Shown here: positions 52,686 through 60,645 of the stretch, one piece after another
Layout: every line of letters starts with the position of its first letter
How positions within the stretch are numbered: position 1 is the first letter of the stretch
Origin: Chloroflexota bacterium
GTDB lineage: Bacteria > Chloroflexota > Anaerolineae > Anaerolineales > Villigracilaceae
DNA: 64,000 nt
Reading direction: 5' to 3'
Assembly: GCA_016223135.1 (NCBI GenBank)
Contig: JACRPQ010000006.1
Span: forward strand, 62,001-126,000
Made by a program: the position numbers and the translations under genes
Notes under the pieces: generated by a model
Told to the model about the DNA's origin: nothing
Seen by the model: only the letters and a program-made list of their open reading frames with translations
The model's database searches: none

Positions 52686-55178
52686 ATGAGTTTCCGTCAC
52701 AGAGTTTCGCGTCCCATCCTGTTCTTCATCCTGATTCTGGCGCTGACCGCTCAGGCGTGCAATATCAGCCTGTTGGAACTGCCTTTTGGCAATCCCACCC
52801 CCAACACGCCCGTCGGCGCGCCGCCCACCCCTCTGCCGCGCGCGCAGGTCAAAATCACCGTGCAATTGCCGGAGCCGCTGCAGCCCGGCGAAATTTTGGC
52901 GCTCAGCGTGCTGGACGAGGTGACCGGGCTGGAGTTGAACAGCGTGGACTATCAGATGGACCCGCTGGATGCGATTACGTACTCCGCCTCCTTCCCCATT
53001 CCCGATAAGGCAGTCATCAAATACCGTTATGTGCGGCGCGGCGCTTCGCGGATTGTGGAAGACACCAACGCCGACCTGGGCATCCGCTACCGCTTGCTCT
53101 ACGTCAACGGCAACACGGAGATTGTGGATACGGTCAGTTCCTGGAGCGATAAGCCGGTCAACACCCTTTCCGGCTCCATCTTCGGGACAGTCCGAAACGC
53201 CGAGAGCGGCGAACCGCTGGGAGAAATCATGGTCGCCGCCGGCGGCGTGCAAACGCTGACCGACTCTGCCGGGCGCTTCACATTGAGCGGTCTGCGCGGC
53301 GGGATGCACAACCTGGTCGCTTATGCGCTCGACGGGACGTATCAAACCTTTCAACAGGGCGCCATGGTGGAGGGGAACAAAAGCACGCCGGTTGAAATTC
53401 AGATGAAGCCCGCCCCGCTGGTCAACGTCATCTTTGTTGTCTCCGTGCCGCAGAACACGCAAAGGAATGTTCCTCTGCGTATTGCCGGCAGCCTGCTCCA
53501 GTTTGGCAATACCTTCGCCAACTTGAAAGGGGGGCTGAGCGCTGTTGCCGACCGCATGCCCGTCATGACGGAACTGCCCGACGGGCGCTACTCCGTCTCC
53601 CTGTTCCTGCCGGCAGGGGCGCATCTTTCCTACAAATACACATTGGGCGATGGTTTCTGGAACTCCGAGTTCAACACCGCCGGGCAATACGTCATCCGCA
53701 ACTTGATTATTCCATCCCAGAACACCACTGTTGAGGACACCGTCCAATCCTGGCAAGCGGGACCCAACGCGCCCATCACCTTTGAAGTGCAGGTCCCGCA
53801 AGATACGCCGGTAAGCGACGTGGTCTATATCCAGTTCAATTCCTTTGGCTGGGCAGAGCCGCTGCCCATGTGGAAGACCGGCGCCAACCGCTGGGCATAT
53901 AAGCTCTACGGACCGCTCAACATCCTCGGCTCCTTCCGTTACCGCTACTGCCGCAACGCCCAATGCGGCGCCGCTGACGACGCCGCCACCCCCGGCGCAG
54001 ATCCGCCCGGGCGTAACGTGACCCCCGCTCTCACTCCGCAAGATATTCTCGACACCGTCAACCAGTGGGCGTGGAATAACCCCCAAACCGCCACCCTCGT
54101 CCAGACCGACATTCCCGCACGCGGCGCAGGCTTTGTGGCGGGCGTCGAATTTCAACGTTACTACAGCCCAGCCATGCACGTCTTTGCGCCGACTGCCCTG
54201 CAAAACATCCAAGCCATCGGCGGCAACTGGGTGTTCCTCTCCCCATCCTGGACCTACGCCGCCAGCGACCCGCTCACCTTCCGCCAGCAGCCGGGCTTGG
54301 ACCCCTTCGCCGGCGACACGAAAAGCGCCGCCGCCTACGCCCGCTCCCTCAACATGAACGTGGCGCTCTTCCCGCAGCCCCGCTTCCCTCAAAGCGCAAA
54401 TGATTTCTGGAAGAGCGCTCCCCGCAACTCCGCCTGGTGGGACGCTTGGTTTAATCATTACCGCGCCTTCGCCGTTCATTTTGCGGATTTGGCGACCAAA
54501 GCCGACGCGCAGGCGCTCATCCTGGGCGGCGACTGGATCGCCCCGGCTCTTCCGAACGGGAAACTTGCCGACGGCAACCCCAGCGCAGTCCCCGCTGACG
54601 CCGAAGCCCGCTGGCTGACGATCCTCGCCGAAGTGCGCCAGCACTATACCGGGCGGGTGCTGTTCGCCATCCCTTACACCAACGCCGACCTCCAGCCGCC
54701 GGTCAACCTGCTCAAAGCCGCCGACGCCATGTACCTGCTGTGGTTTGCCAAACTCAGCGACTCCGCCTCGCCCGACAAGGCGGCGATGACCGCCGAAGCC
54801 GGGCGCCTGCTCGACGAAAACATCTTCCCTGTGCAGGCGCAGGTGGGCAAACCGGTCATCATCGGGCTTTCCTACCCATCCGCATCCTACTCCGCTACCG
54901 GCTGTCTTCCCAACCCGGTGGGGGGCTGCCTGGATTGGACCTCGCTCGACCGCCCCAATGCCGACATCCCTTCCCTCAACCTTGACCTTCAGCAGCAGTT
55001 CGACATCTACGACGCCGTCCTGAACGCCGTCAACGGACGCACATGGGTGAACGGCATCGTCAGCCGCGGCTACTTCCCGCCGGCGGCGCTGCAGGACAAA
55101 TCCGCCTCGGTGCATGGCAAACCTGCCGCCGACCTGCTCTGGTATTGGTTCCCGCGTCTGCTGGGAAATGTCAAATAG
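52686..55178 (+). CDS. Large lipoprotein with carbohydrate-binding-like modules and a C-terminal glycosidase-like domain
   Basis: The signal LILALTAQAC gives a lipobox. Domains: several beta-sandwich segments, one like a carboxypeptidase regulatory domain (SIFGTVRNAESGEPLGEIMV ... about 160-215) and starch-binding-like stretches (SYKYTLGDGFWNSEFNTAG; FRYRYCRN). From about 475 on, GVEFQRYYSP ... NIQAIGGNWVFLSPSW ... WLTILAEVRQHYTGRVLFAIPY reads like a TIM-barrel glycoside hydrolase of the GH113 type, but catalytic residues could not be fixed. GGAGGAG precedes the ATG. A long antisense open frame is a shadow. Confidence 0.72.
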   Translation: MSFRHRVSRPILFFILILALTAQACNISLLELPFGNPTPNTPVGAPPTPLPRAQVKITVQLPEPLQPGEILALSVLDEVTGLELNSVDYQMDPLDAITYSASFPIPDKAVIKYRYVRRGASRIVEDTNADLGIRYRLLYVNGNTEIVDTVSSWSDKPVNTLSGSIFGTVRNAESGEPLGEIMVAAGGVQTLTDSAGRFTLSGLRGGMHNLVAYALDGTYQTFQQGAMVEGNKSTPVEIQMKPAPLVNVIFVVSVPQNTQRNVPLRIAGSLLQFGNTFANLKGGLSAVADRMPVMTELPDGRYSVSLFLPAGAHLSYKYTLGDGFWNSEFNTAGQYVIRNLIIPSQNTTVEDTVQSWQAGPNAPITFEVQVPQDTPVSDVVYIQFNSFGWAEPLPMWKTGANRWAYKLYGPLNILGSFRYRYCRNAQCGAADDAATPGADPPGRNVTPALTPQDILDTVNQWAWNNPQTATLVQTDIPARGAGFVAGVEFQRYYSPAMHVFAPTALQNIQAIGGNWVFLSPSWTYAASDPLTFRQQPGLDPFAGDTKSAAAYARSLNMNVALFPQPRFPQSANDFWKSAPRNSAWWDAWFNHYRAFAVHFADLATKADAQALILGGDWIAPALPNGKLADGNPSAVPADAEARWLTILAEVRQHYTGRVLFAIPYTNADLQPPVNLLKAADAMYLLWFAKLSDSASPDKAAMTAEAGRLLDENIFPVQAQVGKPVIIGLSYPSASYSATGCLPNPVGGCLDWTSLDRPNADIPSLNLDLQQQFDIYDAVLNAVNGRTWVNGIVSRGYFPPAALQDKSASVHGKPAADLLWYWFPRLLGNVK

Positions 55179-55187
55179 AATGTAACT

Positions 55188-55291
55188 AACGTCAGTTCGG
55201 GATAAGCGTCCCGAAGGCTGATTCTGCTCTCGAACCCGCTGCGTCAAAAGCCTTCGGGACGATTCAAAAGCCTTATCCCGAATTCAGGTTA
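55188..55291. repeat. 104-bp palindromic repeat, copy B
   Basis: Same element as 39001-39104, with one base difference (T to C in the central part). It lies directly after the large lipoprotein gene. Confidence 0.9.
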
Positions 55292-55299
55292 ATTACCCC

Positions 55300-55334
55300 A
55301 TACCCTAAAGGTCTTCGGAAAGACCTTTGGGTAT
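55300..55334. repeat. CCCTAAAGGTCTT-family hairpin, copy 2
   Basis: ATACCCTAAAGGTCTT (55300-55315) pairs with AAGACCTTTGGGTAT (55320-55334) with a one-base bulge and a CGGA loop. No T run follows, so it is not a good terminator. Confidence 0.7.
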
Positions 55335-55360
55335 CAAAACTTCAATTCGTCGGAGGAGAA

Positions 55361-57958
55361 ATGTCAAAGATAAAAATCCATTTGAAACGAGCAGGCATTG
55401 GTCTGCTCGTCCTGCTTATCGCGCTGGGAGCAGGCGGAGGGTATTACTTCAAAAGTTACTTGCCGAACATCGTCGCGCGGAAGTCCTTCCCCCAAATTGA
55501 CGGGGAAATTCAACTCGAAGGTCTCGACGCGCCCGTCAGCATCTACCGCGACTCGATGGGCATCCCGCATATCTACGCCAGCACCGCCCACGACTTGTTC
55601 TTCGCGCAGGGCTATGTCCACGCGCAAGACCGCTTCTGGCAGATGGACACATGGCGGCACATCGGTTCGGGAACGCTCAGCGAAATGTTCGGCAAGGGGC
55701 AGGTGAAAACCGATACCTTCCTGCGCACCCTCGGTTGGCGGCGCACCGCCGAAGCCGAATACGCCCAACTCGACCCCGCATCCAAAGCCATCCTCGACTC
55801 CTACGCGGCGGGCGTCAACGCCTACCTCAAAGACCGTTCCGCCGAAGCCCTGAGTTTGGAATATGCCATCCTCGGCTTGCTCAGCCCCGATTACAAAATC
55901 GAACCGTGGACGCCCGTCCACAGCCTCACCTGGGGCAAAGCCATGGCGTGGGACCTGCGCGGCAACATGGGCGAGGAAATCGAACGGGCGGAACTCCTGA
56001 AAGTGATGCCGCCCGAACAAGCCGCCAAATTCTTCCCCGACTATCCTGCCGACCATCCCGTCATCGTCAACAAGATTGGAGAGGGACAGTCGAATGTCGA
56101 GGGTCAAGCGTCCTCCCTATCGCCCATCATTCAACTTTCGACTTTCGACTTTCAACCTGCGCAGGAACGCCTCGCTCTCCTGGACCCTTGGCTGGGGCGC
56201 GTGGGCGATGGAATTGGTTCCAACTCCTGGGCAGTCTCCGGCAAACTGACCGCCAGCGGCATGCCGCTGCTCGCCAACGACCCGCACCTGGGCATTCAAA
56301 TGCCTTCCATTTGGTATCAAGCGCACTTGGAATGCAAACCCGTCAGCGATGACTGTCCCTTCAACGTGGCTGGCTTCACCTTCGCCGGCGTGCCGGGCGT
56401 GATCATTGGTCACAACGACCGCATTGCCTGGGGCTTCACCAATCTCGGTCCCGATGTGATGGACCTGTATATCGAACGCGTCAACCCCGAAAACCCGAAC
56501 CAGTACGAAGTCAACGGCAAATGGGTGGACTTCGAGGTCCGCACCGAAACGGTCAACGTGGTGGGCGGCGAGCCGGTGGAAATTACCATCAAGTCCACCC
56601 GGCACGGACCGGTCATCTCGGAGGTATATGGTCCGCTCAAAAATGAAGGCGATCCGAAAGACAAGGAGTTCGTTCCATTCAAAGAGCGGGCGGGCATCGA
56701 ACTGCCTGAGCAATACGTCATCGCCCTCAAGTGGACGGCGTTGAGTCCATCCACCCCGTTCCAGGCAATTTGGGGCTTCAACCGCGCGCAGAACTGGGAA
56801 GATTTCCGCGAGGCGGCGCGCGGCTTCCACGTGCCGGCGCAGAACCTGCTCTATGCCGATGTGGACGGTAATATCGGCTACCAGGCGCCGGGCGACATCC
56901 CCATCCGCGCCAACGGCGACGGCTCGCTTCCCGTCCCCGGCTGGACGGACGATTACGAATGGACGGGCTTCATCCCCTTCGAGGAACTGCCCTACACCTT
57001 CAACCCCGTCGAAGGCTACATCGTCACTGCCAACAACCAGGCATCGCCGCGCGATTATCCCTACCTCATCACCAACAACTGGGATTACGGCTACCGTGCC
57101 GCCCGCATCGTGGAGATGATCGAGAACGCGCCTGGCAAGATTGACATTCCCTACATTCAATCCATGCAGGGCGACGCGATGGACTTGGGCGCAAAGGCGC
57201 TTCTGCCCGTCTGGAAGGAAATTGATTACAAAGCCGAAACGCCCGTCCAGCAGGCGGTCCTCGACATGATGCTCAACTGGGACTATCAATGCACCGCCGA
57301 TTCACAAAGCGCGGCAGTGTATCAGTGGTTCTGGTGGAATCTCCTGCAAAATACGCTCAACGACGAATTGCCGGAACGCACCCAAAAGATGGGCGGCAGA
57401 AGCGGCGGCAGCCCCGACTTTGAAATCATGCGACGGCTGATTCAAACTCCCAACGATCCCTTCTGGGACGATAAGAACTCGGCGGAAGTCGTCGAAACGC
57501 GCGACGATATTTACATCGCTTCGCTGGCGGAGACCGCAGAACAAATCGAAAAAGAATACGGCAAAGACACCGCCAAATGGCCCCGCTGGGGCGAACTGCA
57601 CACCGCCACCTTCCGCAATGGGACACTGGGCGAATCGGGCATTGGGCTGATTGAAAACTTGTTCAATCGCGGTCCGTTCGAGACGGGCGGCGGCAAGAGC
57701 ATCGTCAACGCCACCGGCTGGGATGTGGGCGTCGGCTTCCAGGTGGACTGGCTGCCCTCCATGCGCATGATTGTGGATTTGGGCAACTTGAACAATTCCA
57801 TCACGGTTCACACAACGGGACAGTCCGGTCATGCCTATCACCCGCACTACATTGACATGGCGCCGTTATGGGCAAATGTTCAGTATTATCCGATGCTGTG
57901 GGATGAAGCGTCAATCACCAGCGATGCCGAAGGGCATTTGGTGCTGAAGCCAAAATAA
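55361..57958 (+). CDS. Penicillin acylase family Ntn-hydrolase
   Basis: An 865-residue precursor with an N-terminal membrane/signal segment (10-30), alpha-chain (about 40-240: VSIYRDSMGIPHIYA, AQGYVHAQDRFWQMD), a spacer, and the beta-chain starting at the nucleophile Ser287 in GIG-SNSWAVSG. Autocleavage before Ser287 is expected. HGPVISE and the C-terminal GQSGHAYHPHY are family features. The substrate may be an acyl-homoserine lactone, an acyl-peptide or another amide. Residues about 243-264 come from a dispersed palindromic repeat (56088-56150). GGAGGAG precedes the ATG. Confidence 0.87.
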   Translation: MSKIKIHLKRAGIGLLVLLIALGAGGGYYFKSYLPNIVARKSFPQIDGEIQLEGLDAPVSIYRDSMGIPHIYASTAHDLFFAQGYVHAQDRFWQMDTWRHIGSGTLSEMFGKGQVKTDTFLRTLGWRRTAEAEYAQLDPASKAILDSYAAGVNAYLKDRSAEALSLEYAILGLLSPDYKIEPWTPVHSLTWGKAMAWDLRGNMGEEIERAELLKVMPPEQAAKFFPDYPADHPVIVNKIGEGQSNVEGQASSLSPIIQLSTFDFQPAQERLALLDPWLGRVGDGIGSNSWAVSGKLTASGMPLLANDPHLGIQMPSIWYQAHLECKPVSDDCPFNVAGFTFAGVPGVIIGHNDRIAWGFTNLGPDVMDLYIERVNPENPNQYEVNGKWVDFEVRTETVNVVGGEPVEITIKSTRHGPVISEVYGPLKNEGDPKDKEFVPFKERAGIELPEQYVIALKWTALSPSTPFQAIWGFNRAQNWEDFREAARGFHVPAQNLLYADVDGNIGYQAPGDIPIRANGDGSLPVPGWTDDYEWTGFIPFEELPYTFNPVEGYIVTANNQASPRDYPYLITNNWDYGYRAARIVEMIENAPGKIDIPYIQSMQGDAMDLGAKALLPVWKEIDYKAETPVQQAVLDMMLNWDYQCTADSQSAAVYQWFWWNLLQNTLNDELPERTQKMGGRSGGSPDFEIMRRLIQTPNDPFWDDKNSAEVVETRDDIYIASLAETAEQIEKEYGKDTAKWPRWGELHTATFRNGTLGESGIGLIENLFNRGPFETGGGKSIVNATGWDVGVGFQVDWLPSMRMIVDLGNLNNSITVHTTGQSGHAYHPHYIDMAPLWANVQYYPMLWDEASITSDAEGHLVLKPK
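56088..56150. repeat. Palindromic repeat in frame in the penicillin acylase spacer
   Basis: AGTCGAATGTCGA (56088-56100) and TCGACTTTCGACT (56138-56150) pair at 12 of 13 positions around a 37-base loop. It encodes SNVEGQASSLSPIIQLSTFDF, about 23 residues before the nucleophile. Its VEGQASS part is related to the repeat at 9391-9437. Confidence 0.65.
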
Positions 57959-57974
57959 ACAGCACTGTCAGCGT

Positions 57975-58007
57975 GTAGGGCGAGATTAATCTCGCCCTAC
58001 AGTTTTT
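57975..58007 (+). terminator. Terminator of the penicillin acylase gene
   Basis: Perfect 13-bp palindrome arms GTAGGGCGAGATT / AATCTCGCCCTAC (57975-58000) followed by AG and five T. The VanZ stop codon on the other strand lies inside the hairpin. Confidence 0.75.
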
Positions 58008-58351
58008 AACGCCAGAAGGGAAAAGAAGCACACCCCAAAATAACTGAAGGTCAAATCCACCAGGTCGAAAGAACGGGCGGAGAAATATCGCTGGGAGAAT
58101 TCCTCGAGACCGATGAACAGGGCGAGGATCAAGGCAACTCGTCGGGCAATCAGGCTCGGGTTTAAGTCCGGACGCGAACGGAGGAGGGCAAGGTCAATGA
58201 GCAGGGTGAGGATGCCGAAGAGGAGAAAATGTCCCAGTTTATCGCCGAAGGGTATCCCGTTCACAAAGCGCAAGACGCCGAGCCGTCCGCCATCGGCAAG
58301 GATAATGATGAGAATGATGAAAAGCGCAAAGAGAACGGCAAGGTATTTCAT
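57986..58351 (-). CDS. VanZ-like small membrane protein
   Basis: A 121-residue protein with four membrane segments and the VanZ pattern: GDKLGHFLLFGILTLL and FIGLEEFSQRYFSARSFDLVDLTFSYFGV. VanZ proteins are implicated in teicoplanin resistance in enterococci, but most family members have no assigned role. The ATG at 58351 lies after the exoD-like stop at 58377; a longer frame would run into that gene. Confidence 0.75.
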   Translation of the reverse strand: MKYLAVLFALFIILIIILADGGRLGVLRFVNGIPFGDKLGHFLLFGILTLLIDLALLRSRPDLNPSLIARRVALILALFIGLEEFSQRYFSARSFDLVDLTFSYFGVCFFSLLALKTVGRD

Positions 58352-58376
58352 AAGGTGCAGGCTGTGCCACACCTGT

Positions 58377-59039
58377 TTATTGGAGGCGTTGTAAGAGTTC
58401 AACGAGGGAAAAACCCCCGCCTGCAATCAGGAAACCAAAATAGATGACCGTGGCGAGGTTGGAAAGATGACCGAGGAGGATCGAACCGCCGTCCCTGTCC
58501 ATCATGCCGATGGCAAGAAAAATCAACGCCAGGGCGGGCAATGTGTTGCTAAAGGGGATGAAACCAAACGGCGCCATGAGCAGAAGCGCGGCAAGGATGA
58601 ACGCCAGGTTATTGAACGTATTCACAACGCGACCGTTTGTGAGCCGCGGCAAACGGTGCGGGCGGCTGATCCGCTCAAGGCGATGAATCCAAGTGAGTGC
58701 ACGCCCGAGGGCTTCGCGAAGTTTGGGCGCAGAAAGTTTGCGATGGGCAATGAAACCGGGCAGCCAGAGTTTCCGCGCAAATAAGTGCGTGACGCCAAAT
58801 AGCAAGATGCCTGTGCCAAACACAGTGCTGACGCCGGGAATCGAAACCGGCACCAGGAAAATCAACGACATGAAAATGGTGAGGAGCATCAAACTGTCCA
58901 CGCCGACGATGTCCATGATCTCATTCAGGGTGACTTCGTGAGGCGGCAGTTTCCTGGCAATCAGTTCGATTTTTTCGCCAAGCGATTCGGCATTGAGTTC
59001 CTCCTCTTCAGCCTGAGTCAGGTAAATATGTTCTTCCAT
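58377..59039 (-). CDS. ExoD-family membrane protein
   Basis: A 220-residue protein with the ExoD features VTLNEIMDIVGVDSLMLLTIFMSLIFLVPVSIPGVSTVFG, LSAPKLREALGRALTWIHRLERISRPR-like region and GFIPFSNTLPALALIFLAIGMMDRDG, with four to five membrane segments. ExoD was first linked to exopolysaccharide synthesis in rhizobia. The ATG at 59039 has AGGTGA upstream; the open frame further upstream is made of dispersed repeat sequence and is not coding. Confidence 0.82.
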   Translation of the reverse strand: MEEHIYLTQAEEEELNAESLGEKIELIARKLPPHEVTLNEIMDIVGVDSLMLLTIFMSLIFLVPVSIPGVSTVFGTGILLFGVTHLFARKLWLPGFIAHRKLSAPKLREALGRALTWIHRLERISRPHRLPRLTNGRVVNTFNNLAFILAALLLMAPFGFIPFSNTLPALALIFLAIGMMDRDGGSILLGHLSNLATVIYFGFLIAGGGFSLVELLQRLQ

Positions 59040-59375
59040 TAAATTACTCACCTTGTCTGAATATCTTGCACTTTCAAAATTGTACGCAGATAAACGCTGA
59101 AAACGCTGATTCTTCTTGATTTTCTTGGCGGTTCCGCTTAAAAATCTGCGCTCGTCTGCGTTTTTCAGCATCCCGAATAAACGTGTAAGGTAATCAATCA
59201 CCTTGTTTAGCGATATTTTGCGTTTTTCCAAATCAATCGAGCAATAAAACCGGCTTACGAAAGACAAAATCAAACCACGGAGTCACGGAGAAAAGTCCTT
59301 AAAAGCCCCGTGACTCTGTATCTCAGCGATTCAATTGGGATTGCACAGATGTTGACAATCAAATTTGGGGCGGGA
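59040..59375. other. Repeat-rich gap between the exoD-like and dedA-like genes
   Basis: No gene. 59085-59170 is a diverged AACGCTGA/ATCTGCG repeat (relatives at 44106 and 50412-50514). 59280-59316 is a hairpin GAGTCACGG/CCGTGACTC within CACGGAGTCACGGAG-type repeat sequence. A minus-strand TACAAT at 59079-59084 may start the exoD-like transcript. Confidence 0.6.
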
Positions 59376-60026
59376 TCAGGAAACAGGCTGACCGGCTTTT
59401 GCCTCGTGGCGAGCCTTCCACCATTCCACGAACATGGGGATCACGGAGATCAGGATGATGGCGATGATGACAATCTCAAAATTCGCCTTTACAAATGGAA
59501 TGTTGCCGAAGAAATAACCGAGCATGGTAAACAAGGCAACCCAGGTGATCCCACCCACGATGTTATACGTGGCGAAATATCCGTAAGTCATTTTTCCGAT
59601 GCCCGCCACAAAGGGAGCAAAGGTGCGCACAATCGGCACAAAGCGTGCCAGAAAAATCGCTTTGCCGCCGTGCTTCTCGAAGAAGGCATGAGTTTTTTCG
59701 AGATATTCCTTCTTAACCCACTTGATGTTATAGGCGCGTTCACCCAGATAATGACCGATGGAATAATTCATGGCATCCCCCAGAACAGCCGCTGCAATCA
59801 ACAAGCCGATTAATCCCCAGACGTTCAAAGACCCCAGTGCGGCAAAGGTTCCTGCCGCAAAGAGCAGCGAATCACCCGGCAGGAAGGGCGTGACCACCAG
59901 CCCGGTCTCGATAAAGATGACCACGAAGAGGATGCCATACGTCCATGCGCCGTAGGCAGCAATAATGCCCGACAGATACTCATCCAGATGCAGGAACAGG
60001 TCCAGCGTGTTTTTCAGAAACTCCAT
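59376..60026 (-). CDS. DedA-family membrane protein
   Basis: A 216-residue protein with the DedA/SNARE-associated core: FIETGLVVTPFLPGDSLLFAAG, GDAMNYSIGHYLGERAY and FFEKHGGKAIFLARFVPIVRTFAPFVAGIGKM with the family's conserved Arg residues. DedA proteins act as membrane transporters, some moving lipid carriers such as undecaprenyl phosphate. Four to five membrane segments are visible. It is followed by a repeat-rich gap. Confidence 0.87.
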   Translation of the reverse strand: MEFLKNTLDLFLHLDEYLSGIIAAYGAWTYGILFVVIFIETGLVVTPFLPGDSLLFAAGTFAALGSLNVWGLIGLLIAAAVLGDAMNYSIGHYLGERAYNIKWVKKEYLEKTHAFFEKHGGKAIFLARFVPIVRTFAPFVAGIGKMTYGYFATYNIVGGITWVALFTMLGYFFGNIPFVKANFEIVIIAIILISVIPMFVEWWKARHEAKAGQPVS

Positions 60027-60128
60027 GTGCTTTGCTCACTTTCAATGCCAGGATGCCCGGCAGAGGATTCACCTACTCAAGCGGAAGGTCAGGTTTGCGA
60101 ACAGGCGCAGATTATACCTTGCTTTGCT

Positions 60129-60395
60129 TTATGGTTTCGTCTCAGTGCGGCTGAACCAATCGCCCGCGAGAAGAAAGAGGACGCTGCCCAGAGATGACAT
60201 TCCCAAATTCAACAAGCCCAACGGCAGAAAAACCCATCCGCGCCACGCGCCGAACAAATGCCCGGCTGTAAATCCCAAAACGCTCAAGAGGAGATACAAC
60301 AGCAAGCGCCCACCCCCTCCGCCGCGCAGCAGGTGATACAGCACGCCGTAACTCAGGGCAATGAGCAGGGCAAGCAAAAGCGAAGGTACAGTCAT
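60129..60395 (-). CDS. Small three-segment membrane protein
   Basis: No family recognised. The 88 residues form three hydrophobic segments separated by short loops (RGGGGG; GAWRGW). The size and layout recall subunits such as AtpI/AtpZ-like or other small accessory proteins, but there is no specific evidence. The ATG and first five codons fall in the first copy of a tandem repeat (60379-60578), and no ribosome site is visible. Confidence 0.5.
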   Translation of the reverse strand: MTVPSLLLALLIALSYGVLYHLLRGGGGGRLLLYLLLSVLGFTAGHLFGAWRGWVFLPLGLLNLGMSSLGSVLFLLAGDWFSRTETKP

Positions 60396-60578
60396 GAGGG
60401 GAATGAATTCACAAGGTTACATGAGTGCGTACAAAAAGACAATCATCCACGAAGGACACGAAGAACACCAAGAAATTTCCGAAGCGAAGGTACAGTCATG
60501 AGGGAAATGAATTCACAAGGTTACATGAGTGCAGTACAAAAAGACAATCATCCACGAAGGACACGAAGAAATTTCCGA
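60379..60578. repeat. Tandem duplication of about 104 bp
   Basis: 60379-60482 and 60483-60578 are near-identical copies (one substitution, one inserted A, nine bases missing from the second). Each contains CCACGAAGGACACGAAG. The first copy includes the start codon of the small membrane protein gene. Confidence 0.85.
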
Positions 60579-60645
60579 GCGGTCATATGCGCTCTCTTTC
60601 TTTCTCTCCTACATCATCCCTACATCTTGGCTACACGCAAATTTA

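Noticed and set aside
52560-55247. An 895-codon open frame on the minus strand
   Set aside because: It is antisense to the large lipoprotein gene, which has a ribosome site, signal peptide and lipobox. The antisense product has no recognisable domain; long antisense frames are expected at this GC.
59078-59273. An N-terminal extension of the ExoD-like protein to 59273
   Set aside because: The extra codons consist of dispersed repeat sequence, and the ATG at 59039 has its own ribosome site.
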